The notes under the pieces were generated by a model. It searched no databases and was not told where the DNA came from. It saw nothing but the letters and a program-made list of their open reading frames with translations. 64,000 nucleotides of DNA, from assembly GCA_945915475.1 (NCBI GenBank), contig CAMEFI010000009.1, positions 27,341-91,340 on the forward strand, read 5' to 3'. This document shows, piece after piece, positions 18,165 through 25,277 of this stretch; the stretch's first letter is position 1; each line of letters opens with the position of its first letter. The position numbers and the translations under genes are program-made. This DNA is from an uncultured Clostridium sp. Its GTDB lineage: Bacteria > Bacillota > Clostridia > Lachnospirales > Lachnospiraceae.

Positions 18165-18698
18165 TTAACTGTTAATGATCATGCGGGCAAGCATGCAGCT
18201 GACCATAAGTGAAACAATCGCAAGAATCAAACCTGCCGGAATGGTCCAGCGGGTTTTTTTGATGTGGATACTCATATAATAGACAGAAATGGTGTAGAAT
18301 AAAGTTTCTGTGCAGCTAAGCAGGATGGAGGCAGATAAGCCAATATAAGAATCCGTTCCATAGGATTTGAATAGCTCAAATAGCAGACCGTTTGCTCCGG
18401 AGGCAGAAAATAACTTGAGGATGGATAAAGGAAGCACCGGTGTGGGAATGTGCAGAAAACCGGCTACAGGTTGTAAGATGGTGCATAGCAGATCAAGGGC
18501 ACCGGACTGGCGAAATACACCGATGGCAACAAATAATCCGATGATGGTGGGAGCAATCCGGGATACGGTAACAAGACCGTCTTTTGCACCCTTTGTAAAA
18601 AGATCAAAAACGGGTTTTTTCTGTAACAGGCCATAGATGACAATAATAAATAAAATAAGAGGGATGAAAAAGATGGATATAAAATTCAGAAATTTCAT
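18165..18698 (-). CDS. spmB: Spore maturation protein B (nucleoside-recognition/gate domain)
   Basis: 177 residues with five or six membrane segments and the gate-domain pattern RIAPTIIGLFVAIGVFRQSGALD and SASGANGLLFELF. In Bacillus SpmA and SpmB act together in spore core dehydration; the family is also found in non-sporeformers. The start overlaps the stop of spmA by four bases, so both are one operon. The pair interrupts the usual rsmI-abrB neighbourhood, on the opposite strand. Confidence 0.88.
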   Translation of the reverse strand: MKFLNFISIFFIPLILFIIVIYGLLQKKPVFDLFTKGAKDGLVTVSRIAPTIIGLFVAIGVFRQSGALDLLCTILQPVAGFLHIPTPVLPLSILKLFSASGANGLLFELFKSYGTDSYIGLSASILLSCTETLFYTISVYYMSIHIKKTRWTIPAGLILAIVSLMVSCMLARMIINS

Positions 18699-19291
18699 AA
18701 TACCTCCTTGTTAGAATCCAGTAGTTTGCACAAGATGACTGCAAGCACAGTGGTGATTGTGGTGGCGACAAGGGAAGGTCCGATGATAGCCAATGGTGTG
18801 GTACTCCCGTATTTGCTGCGGTAGGCAATCATATTCATGGGAATTAACTGGAGAGAAGAAATATTTAGGATCAGGAAAGTACACATCTCTGAACTGGCAG
18901 TATCAGAGGTATTTCCACGTTCCTGTTCGAATGCTTTTAATTCTTTCATGGCAGCTAAGCCGGTGGGAGTACAAGCCCAGCCAAGACCAAGTATGTTGGC
19001 AATGAAATTGGCACAGATATAATCTCCGGCCGGATGGGAAGGAGGCAGATGCGGGAAAAGGAATCGAAGCAGTGGGCGCATTCGGATTGTAAGCTGTCTG
19101 GTAAGCCCGCTTCCCTCTGCAATTGAGAGAAAACCGTTCCACATGGCAATGATACCAGCCATCACCAGCAACAGATCAACAGCATCCTGTGTAGATTCTA
19201 ATATGGTATTGCTTATAGATTCCAAATTCCCGGTAAATGCAGCAGTTATGATACCCATAATGAGCAAGATACCCCAAAGCAGATTCAGCAT
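18695..19291 (-). CDS. spmA: Spore maturation protein A
   Basis: 198 residues, about five membrane segments. SpmA hallmarks: GNLESISNTILESTQDAVDL, IAMWNGFLSIAEGSGLT, NFIANILGLGWACTPTGLAAM and MCTFLILNISSLQLIPMNMIAYR. The start at 19291 follows GGAGGGAACACT on the minus strand. Cotranscribed with spmB. Confidence 0.9.
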   Translation of the reverse strand: MLNLLWGILLIMGIITAAFTGNLESISNTILESTQDAVDLLLVMAGIIAMWNGFLSIAEGSGLTRQLTIRMRPLLRFLFPHLPPSHPAGDYICANFIANILGLGWACTPTGLAAMKELKAFEQERGNTSDTASSEMCTFLILNISSLQLIPMNMIAYRSKYGSTTPLAIIGPSLVATTITTVLAVILCKLLDSNKEVL

Positions 19292-19372
19292 AGTGTTCCC
19301 TCCTGGTATATGTATATGAAATTATTTCATAAAAATGAAAATTTTGTAAAATATAAAAAATGTACATTGATT

Positions 19373-19400
19373 TTGACAGATTTTCATGCTACTCTATGGA
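19373..19400 (+). promoter_or_regulatory. Promoter of the AbrB-like gene
   Basis: TTGACA (19373-19378) is a perfect -35. Sixteen bases further is TATGGA, a weaker -10. The AbrB-like start is about 45 bases downstream. The AT-rich stretch before it may contain AbrB-type sites, but none can be defined by eye. Confidence 0.5.
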
Positions 19401-19444
19401 TTAGAGGTGGGAGGAGTACCATTGCATAGGAAGGAGCGAGAACT

Positions 19445-19699
19445 ATGAAGTCAACTGGTATCGTGAGAAATCTGGACAACCTTGGACGTGTCACTCTGCC
19501 CATCGAGTTACGACGCAGTCTGAATATTGACATTAAAGATCCGGTTGAGATATTTGTGGATGGTGATAGTATTGTATTGAAGAAGTACCAACCCGCAGAT
19601 ATTTTTACAGGAAGTAATAAGGACCTGGTAGAATACAGGGGAAAGATGGTTAGCAAAGATACGATTCGGGAGTTGGTAAAGCTTGCAGGAATTGAATAG
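19445..19699 (+). CDS. abrB: AbrB/SpoVT-type transition-state regulator
   Basis: 84 residues. N-terminal swapped-hairpin DNA-binding domain MKSTGIVRNLDNLGRVTLPI followed by ELRRSLNI, the classic AbrB pattern; short C-terminal half. Acts as a DNA-binding dimer or tetramer on many transition-phase genes in Bacillus; targets here are unknown. The start follows AGGAAGGAGCGAGAACT. Its position at the end of the tmk-rsmI cluster matches Bacillus. Confidence 0.88.
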   Translation: MKSTGIVRNLDNLGRVTLPIELRRSLNIDIKDPVEIFVDGDSIVLKKYQPADIFTGSNKDLVEYRGKMVSKDTIRELVKLAGIE

Positions 19700-19711
19700 A
19701 TAGAACGGACA

Positions 19712-19767
19712 AAGAAGGGTTATTTTCATGCATTCGGTAAGAAGCGTATGGGAATAACCCTTCTTTT
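19712..19767 (+). terminator. Stem-loop terminator after abrB
   Basis: AAGAAGGGTTATT pairs with AATAACCCTTCTT across a 29-base loop that folds further; followed by TTTTG. Confidence 0.75.
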
Positions 19768-19898
19768 GTATATTTTGCACAAAACAGATTGGCAAAAATT
19801 TATCCATTTCTATTTTAAGAATCGTTACTATTTCTTGAAAAATTTACGATATTATGTATACTAGAACATATCAGTAAGTTTTGTCAGGTGGTGAGAGT

Positions 19899-20333
19899 GT
19901 GCGTTGCTATTATGTAAGCAGATATTATCTGAATGCGAGTCATAGTTTTCATGGGAGCAGGGAAACCGCACATTCCCATACCTTTACCATTGTGCTTTAT
20001 GTTGGAAAGCGAAAAGAAGAGACAGAATCTCCTATGGAGATTGTGGATCAGTATGCAGAGGAAATGATCAAAGAACTGGAAGGACAATATTTGAACGAGC
20101 TTCCTGCCTTTTGCAATACCGAAGCAGGTATCGAGGATATTGGCAATTATTTATATGAGACATTAAAGGTGAAATACCGAAGCACTAATTTTTCATTATA
20201 CCAGTTGGATATTGCAGACAATCCACTATCCATATACAGGGTGGCGGACCGGATCCTGCTTCCCACATTGAATATGGAGAACAGCAAAGACAATTATGAT
20301 GTCATTATCGAGCAGAAGAGGATAATGGATTAG
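19899..20333 (+). CDS. 6-pyruvoyl-tetrahydropterin synthase homologue, XrtG locus (copy 1)
   Basis: 144 residues from GTG at 19899, chosen because AGGTGG lies 8 bases upstream and because the result aligns with copy 2 (24776-25225). QueD/PTPS fold: zinc-ligand histidines in NASHSFHG and AHSHTF are kept, but the usual catalytic cysteine and the NPTxEN motif are missing (YLNELPAFCNTEAGIEDIG stands in its place). It is therefore unlikely to be a normal pterin or preQ0 enzyme. Members of this branch are linked to XrtG exosortase loci. First gene of the cluster. Confidence 0.75.
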   Translation: MRCYYVSRYYLNASHSFHGSRETAHSHTFTIVLYVGKRKEETESPMEIVDQYAEEMIKELEGQYLNELPAFCNTEAGIEDIGNYLYETLKVKYRSTNFSLYQLDIADNPLSIYRVADRILLPTLNMENSKDNYDVIIEQKRIMD

Positions 20334-20353
20334 AATACGAAAGGATGATACAT

Positions 20354-21712
20354 ATGAGAAAGATAACAGCCATTTTATGCGTATGTATTCTTGTTTTACA
20401 ATTTGGAAATGTGAGCGCTTTTGCTCAGGGAATCGATGGCAATAATGGAACAATGAATATCAGTGCGGATAGTTCCTACATTTATATCAGTTATGAAGGA
20501 AAATGGTCTAACTATATTGGTGAACAGATTACGGTGGCAGCCGATAATGGGGTAAATCTTGGTGCTCTCAGTGGGATTACCATTAATCAGAGTAATGACG
20601 GAGATGGTGGAAGCCTGACGGTACGCAATGCATGGAGCAGTGCAATCTCCGGGGCGTCGGGAACAGTTAGTAACAGCGGGAAACAGCAATACTACGGATA
20701 TGAGAGCATGAAATGGAGCATCCAGGTACCGGTGAGTGCCTATTCTGATTATTCCTTTTCCGGATTGAATCTTACCTGGGGAGGTAAGACGGTGAGCCTT
20801 TCTGTGTCAAGTGGTTCTGCCACAGAGAAGACGGAGGAGAAAACAACAGAAATAACGACAGAGACAACCGGTGAACAGGAAAAGACAACGGAAGTGGCGA
20901 CAGAGACCGCAACAGAGCAGGAGACATCCACAGAGACAGCAGGTACAGAAGATAATACAGAGGTGTCCACAGAGACAGTCAGTACAGAAAATAACACGGA
21001 AACGTCCACAGAAGTGGTCACTACAGAAGATACCACAGAGACCTCAACGGTAACCACAGAGGATGTTAGCACACAGGAGACGACGGAAGAGGACAAGGAA
21101 GAAGTGATTGTAACCGGTGGTGTGCAGATTGATGGAATGTATGATGACTGGAAGGATATCCCGAAGACGGAGATCACATATACAAGCAATAATGCGAAAT
21201 GTAATCATTACGGTCAGCTGTATACGGATGGAGACCGGTTATATGCTCATTTTCAGACACATGACCTGTATGAAAGCTATATGCAGATTCAGATATGGAA
21301 TCTCACCATCAATGGACAATCCTTTGCTTTGCAGATTCTTCCGGCTAACAGTGATGGTTCCATTGCGTGGGGAACGAATTATCAGTCAGAAGGCAGCCAC
21401 ACCAATCTAAAGGTATATATCGGATATTACAATGAATGTGATAGCCAGGTTGTCTATACGGTATATGATGAAAAACATGCACCGGATACACCGGGAGACG
21501 AAGTGGAATTTTCTATCAGTATGAAACGATTATCTGAAATAACCGGTATTGAACAGGATCAGATGGGTACGATTACGCTTTCCAATCCGAATCTGGGCGG
21601 CGAGGGTGTAACCATCGCCGGTTCCTCTACAGGACCGGTTGCAGGTGTGGCTGCAGCATTTTTTCTGGCAGCTGCTTATTTTAAGAAGAAAAAGGGATTG
21701 AAGCAGGCATGA
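20354..21712 (+). CDS. Probable XrtG substrate with Firmicu-CTERM sorting signal
   Basis: 452 residues from the ATG at 20354 (GAAAGGA upstream). Signal peptide RKITAILCVCILVLQFGNVSAFA; beta domain to about residue 155; a Thr/Glu-rich linker of about 90 residues (for example TTEVATETATEQETSTETAG), likely glycosylated; a second domain beginning QIDGMYDDWKDIPKTEITY, of the type seen in Firmicu-CTERM proteins. The C-terminus is SSTGPVAGVAAAFFLAAAYF then KKKKGLKQA: short motif, membrane helix, basic tail, as in sorting signals. The stop overlaps xrtG by four bases, suggesting a dedicated substrate. Confidence 0.75.
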   Translation: MRKITAILCVCILVLQFGNVSAFAQGIDGNNGTMNISADSSYIYISYEGKWSNYIGEQITVAADNGVNLGALSGITINQSNDGDGGSLTVRNAWSSAISGASGTVSNSGKQQYYGYESMKWSIQVPVSAYSDYSFSGLNLTWGGKTVSLSVSSGSATEKTEEKTTEITTETTGEQEKTTEVATETATEQETSTETAGTEDNTEVSTETVSTENNTETSTEVVTTEDTTETSTVTTEDVSTQETTEEDKEEVIVTGGVQIDGMYDDWKDIPKTEITYTSNNAKCNHYGQLYTDGDRLYAHFQTHDLYESYMQIQIWNLTINGQSFALQILPANSDGSIAWGTNYQSEGSHTNLKVYIGYYNECDSQVVYTVYDEKHAPDTPGDEVEFSISMKRLSEITGIEQDQMGTITLSNPNLGGEGVTIAGSSTGPVAGVAAAFFLAAAYFKKKKGLKQA

Positions 21713-22302
21713 TCAATTGGTTTGTCATTTTGTTATTCATTATATGGATATATGTCCTTTTCACGATGAAGCGTGCCAAAATGGGTGTGTGGTATTTTCT
21801 TTGTGGGAGCGTGGGGATGTTCGTATTTGGGATGATTGTTCTTGAACCGCTTATTGTGAATCCTTTGCAAAAAGCAGTGTCGGCGGTAGCGGGACTGTTG
21901 GGGGAGGTAACAGGGGTATACGATTCCTATTTCCAACAGGGAATTCTGTTCATAAAAAGAGGTACGGAAAGTCTTTCCCTCTATATTGATTTTGAGTGTT
22001 CCGGGGTGATTGAAATGCTGGCATTTTTATCACTCCTATGGTTTTTTCCGGTGTATGAGATATATGAGAGAGCCGTGGTAAGTATTGTAGGTGTATTTAC
22101 CATTTTTGCAGCCAATGTAATTCGGATATTTCTTATCTGTCTGTTAATATATCTGTTTGGCAACCAGATATATTTCTTTGCCCATACAGTGATTGCCCGT
22201 ATCTTCTTCTATGGATGTTCGGTGATTTTGTATTTTTATGTATTTACAAAGCCGCAGATTGTACGTCAGAAAGTTGGTGCTTTTCATTATGACCGCAATT
22301 AA
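21709..22302 (+). CDS. xrtG: Exosortase family protein XrtG
   Basis: 197 residues with about six membrane segments. The exosortase triad is visible: Cys97 in DFECSGVIEML, Arg139 in AANVIRIFLIC and His159 in FFAHTVIARIFF. Exosortases are integral membrane transpeptidase-like enzymes that process CTERM signals and couple sorting to exopolysaccharide or glycosylation. XrtG is the Gram-positive type. Start ATG at 21709 lies in the ATGA overlap with the substrate gene; its end overlaps the glycosyltransferase start by 14 bases. Confidence 0.85.
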   Translation: MINWFVILLFIIWIYVLFTMKRAKMGVWYFLCGSVGMFVFGMIVLEPLIVNPLQKAVSAVAGLLGEVTGVYDSYFQQGILFIKRGTESLSLYIDFECSGVIEMLAFLSLLWFFPVYEIYERAVVSIVGVFTIFAANVIRIFLICLLIYLFGNQIYFFAHTVIARIFFYGCSVILYFYVFTKPQIVRQKVGAFHYDRN

Positions 22303-23668
22303 AGACTTTTTTATGTCCTCTGTCGCATTCTGGATTGCATGGATTATTATTCCGCTCATTATGGAGGTCATTCCCACGATAGGGGATTTCTTTATTTTGT
22401 TAAAGAGACGGTTTGTCCGGAAACGATACAGGGAAATATATGACCTGCCGGAGATTACTTTAATTATTCCGGTATATAATTCACAGGACACGTTATATGA
22501 TTGTATCCGGTCCGTGGATGCATCGGACTATCCCAATGACCGCATTTATATTATGTTAGTGAATAATATGACAAAGGATGACAGTTTTCAGGTGTTTTGC
22601 AAATGCCAACAGGATTTTCCAACCCTGAAGATTAACTGGATGAATGCAAAGCAGGGAAAATCAAAGGCATTGAATCTTGCGCTTTTTAACAGCGATGGAA
22701 AATATATCATTCATATTGACAGTGATGGTGTGTTAGAGCCCCATGCGCTATATAATATCGTCCATATGTTTGAAAATGAAGATGATATTCACTGTATTAC
22801 GGGTACGATTCTTACGAATCCGGAGCTGATTGATGAGACAAAGAATCCGTTTATGAGATTGTTTCAGAAGTTAGAATTTGGCGAATACTGTCAGGCATTT
22901 CTGGCCGGACGGAATTTTCAGTCCGAGTTAAACAGCATTTTCACACTGTCCGGGGCATTTTCTGCTTTTCGTAAGTCGGCAATCCTCAAATCTCAGTTAT
23001 ATAATACAGATACGGTTTGTGAGGACACCCATGTTACCTTCCAGATTCGGGATGGAATGGGAAAAAAGGTGGCGTTGTGTCCCAATGCCATATTCTTTGT
23101 TGACCCAATTCCCAGCGTGAATCAGCTTTATGTGCAGCGCCAAAGATGGCAAAGTGGTGAGCTGGAAGTTATGCATATGTTTATGGGAAAGCGGTTGAAT
23201 GCTGCGAGGGGTTTTTTATCGGATTTTGTTGTCCGGGTACTGATGTATGATCACACCTTTGCCTTTCCGCGGATGATATGGTATTTTGCGTTGATCTGTC
23301 TTGCATTTATTAATTATCCCATGAAGCTGATTGTACAGTCGGTGGTGTTCATGTATCTGTTGTACAGCTTCGCTAATTTGCTGCTGTATATCTGTATCAT
23401 ATTGTTTTTGAAGGAATTCAGGGATCTGCGTTGGTATTATGCGAGAAAATGGTATATTATATTTCTTCTGCCATTTTTTAATTTCCTTGTATTCTGGTTC
23501 CGGTTTGCAGGAATTATCAATTCTATTAAGGGGACACAGACGTGGAAAGTGCGAAATGTCAAAGAGGAATGGCAGTCCTTTGGCGAAGTGGCAGGAAATG
23601 ATTTTGCCGGGATTGGAAAAGTGATTACCCGGATTCGGGATGAGGTGAATGAGCATGAAGAAGCATAA
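22289..23668 (+). CDS. XrtG-associated family 2 glycosyltransferase
   Basis: 459 residues from ATG at 22289 inside the end of xrtG; an ATG at 22238 is also in frame. N-terminal membrane segment, GT-A domain with ITLIIPVYNSQDTLYDCIRS, the metal-binding HIDSDG motif and the QRQRW motif of processive GT2 enzymes, then three or four C-terminal membrane segments. It probably builds a polysaccharide or glycan across the membrane. This family is a standard partner of XrtG. Sugar donor and acceptor are unknown; the Thr-rich linker of the substrate is a candidate acceptor. Confidence 0.85.
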   Translation: MTAIKDFFMSSVAFWIAWIIIPLIMEVIPTIGDFFILLKRRFVRKRYREIYDLPEITLIIPVYNSQDTLYDCIRSVDASDYPNDRIYIMLVNNMTKDDSFQVFCKCQQDFPTLKINWMNAKQGKSKALNLALFNSDGKYIIHIDSDGVLEPHALYNIVHMFENEDDIHCITGTILTNPELIDETKNPFMRLFQKLEFGEYCQAFLAGRNFQSELNSIFTLSGAFSAFRKSAILKSQLYNTDTVCEDTHVTFQIRDGMGKKVALCPNAIFFVDPIPSVNQLYVQRQRWQSGELEVMHMFMGKRLNAARGFLSDFVVRVLMYDHTFAFPRMIWYFALICLAFINYPMKLIVQSVVFMYLLYSFANLLLYICIILFLKEFRDLRWYYARKWYIIFLLPFFNFLVFWFRFAGIINSIKGTQTWKVRNVKEEWQSFGEVAGNDFAGIGKVITRIRDEVNEHEEA

Positions 23669-24779
23669 AAAAGGACGAATCAAGAGGATGTATACATCCC
23701 TTCGTTACCGTATGGTTTCTATCAGCGTTTCTGTTATCATTTTCATTGCCGTAATGATAGCGGCTATGCTTGTAGAATTATATAACAACCAGGAGCAGTA
23801 TATTTCCATGTATCAGAAGGAGCAGCAGCGGTACCTGGAGCTGCTTGCCGATGATTTTTCCTACCGGCTGGCAAATGGACAAAAGCAGGAGGAGATTGTA
23901 TCCTATCTTGCAAATGATGTGGAAGCTTCCGGCAGCAGGTTTTTTGTTCTGACTTGCAAAGATACGGTATTGTTTGCAAAAAATGATATTACCACCAAGT
24001 GCTTAGGGAGTTTGAAGGATAAGACAGAATTTTATACAAGTATTCAGAAACAGGATGTTATGGTGGAAAAGACATCCTTTACAGGCGGCGGAAATGCGTA
24101 TGAGCTTGCGGTTGTATCAGATGTGTATTCTGTGAAGATGGAAGGAGATCTGAATAAGCATCGGTATTATATGCTGTTGGCGGTAGCCATTATGGGGCTT
24201 GTGCTGGTGAGTTTACTGGTAACGTTGCTTGGTTACTGGAACCGTACGGAGAAGAAATTAAATGGTGCGGAAAAGGAGCTGGATATTCGAAACGAAAAAA
24301 TAGAGAAGATTTCCCAGGAAACCGGAATGCTTACGGGAGACAAGACAGACCTTCTGACGAAGGAAGAAGTCACCGGAATTATTAAGTCTGAAAAAGCGGA
24401 ATTCTACAACATTTATACCATTAAGATGTTGCTGCAAAAGTCGGAGGATGCAGAGCTTAAGCCGTTGCAGATTATCTTGGTCAAAGTGGTGATGGGAAAC
24501 CGGTATTACACGAAAGATCAGATATTCAATGCCATGGGACGTATTCAGCAGGGGCTTCGTCCGGTTGAGGTGATGGGTGAGGTTAAGCGAGGCCATTTTG
24601 TCATTCTGGCATACCGGACACCGGTTGCGGTTGCAAAGACAAGGATTCGTGAAATAACGGAGATTTGCAGGGTGATTGAAAAAGAAGAAGGATTTGCGAT
24701 TCAGTGCCGGTTGCTGGAGGATGATGATAAGACGGCGATTGACCGGTTTGAGGCATGTTTGAAGGAGGATGAGGTATGA
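23655..24779 (+). CDS. Two-membrane-segment sensor-like protein with degenerate GGDEF-like domain
   Basis: 374 residues. ATG at 23655 has GAGGTG 8 bases upstream (an ATG at 23649 is the alternative); both overlap the glycosyltransferase stop. Membrane segments at about 20-40 and 175-197 enclose an extracytoplasmic sensor-like domain; a coiled coil (205-240) leads to a domain of about 130 residues. There, EVMGEVKRGHFVILAYRTPV occupies the place of the RxGGDEF signature in a GGDEF fold, without its catalytic residues. It may bind a nucleotide or act as a scaffold. This domain reading is tentative. Confidence 0.55.
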   Translation: MKKHKKGRIKRMYTSLRYRMVSISVSVIIFIAVMIAAMLVELYNNQEQYISMYQKEQQRYLELLADDFSYRLANGQKQEEIVSYLANDVEASGSRFFVLTCKDTVLFAKNDITTKCLGSLKDKTEFYTSIQKQDVMVEKTSFTGGGNAYELAVVSDVYSVKMEGDLNKHRYYMLLAVAIMGLVLVSLLVTLLGYWNRTEKKLNGAEKELDIRNEKIEKISQETGMLTGDKTDLLTKEEVTGIIKSEKAEFYNIYTIKMLLQKSEDAELKPLQIILVKVVMGNRYYTKDQIFNAMGRIQQGLRPVEVMGEVKRGHFVILAYRTPVAVAKTRIREITEICRVIEKEEGFAIQCRLLEDDDKTAIDRFEACLKEDEV

Positions 24780-25225
24780 GATACCAGCAGTATAAATTCA
24801 AGTTTTATCTGAATGCCAGACACGGAATCTATATCAATGGAAAGTTAGGAGAACCCCATCCCCATACATGGGAGATCATTTTGCATGTTGTAAGGGGAAA
24901 AGACCAGTTTGTACAGTTTGATGCCTTGGAAAAGACAGTGGAGAAGTTCATGGAACCCTATCAGAACCAGTTTCTCAATGAGGTTCCTCCCTTTGATATG
25001 ATCAATCCAACGCTTGAGAATTGTGCGCATTATTTTAAGGATAGATTACAGGAAATCTTAAACCGTGAGGGCTGGATATTTCTCATGATGGAAATGAGTG
25101 AGAGTCCGGCACGGTCCTATGTGATCAGTATGATTGACGAGCAGCAGATGGGGCGGGACCAGTCCCTTAACACGCTGACGGAATTCATACTGGATGACAT
25201 CCGCAACGCATCGGTGGATTCCTGA
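24776..25225 (+). CDS. 6-pyruvoyl-tetrahydropterin synthase homologue, XrtG locus (copy 2)
   Basis: 149 residues. PTPS/QueD fold with zinc histidines in NARHGIYINGKLGEPHPHTW and a retained FLNEVPPFDMINPTLEN motif, which copy 1 at 19899 lacks. The catalytic cysteine before HxH is not evident. The start overlaps the previous stop by four bases. Two divergent copies in one locus suggest different jobs or a heteromer; the small molecule is unknown. Confidence 0.78.
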   Translation: MRYQQYKFKFYLNARHGIYINGKLGEPHPHTWEIILHVVRGKDQFVQFDALEKTVEKFMEPYQNQFLNEVPPFDMINPTLENCAHYFKDRLQEILNREGWIFLMMEMSESPARSYVISMIDEQQMGRDQSLNTLTEFILDDIRNASVDS

Positions 25226-25277
25226 TAACTTCCCTGCGATTGTCAGGAATAGATAAAGTATGTTAGAGGTTTGTAGG

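Noticed and set aside
19899..25225. The two PTPS homologues as ordinary queuosine (QueD) genes
   Set aside because: No queC, queE or queF nearby, catalytic residues altered, and their place in an XrtG locus points elsewhere.
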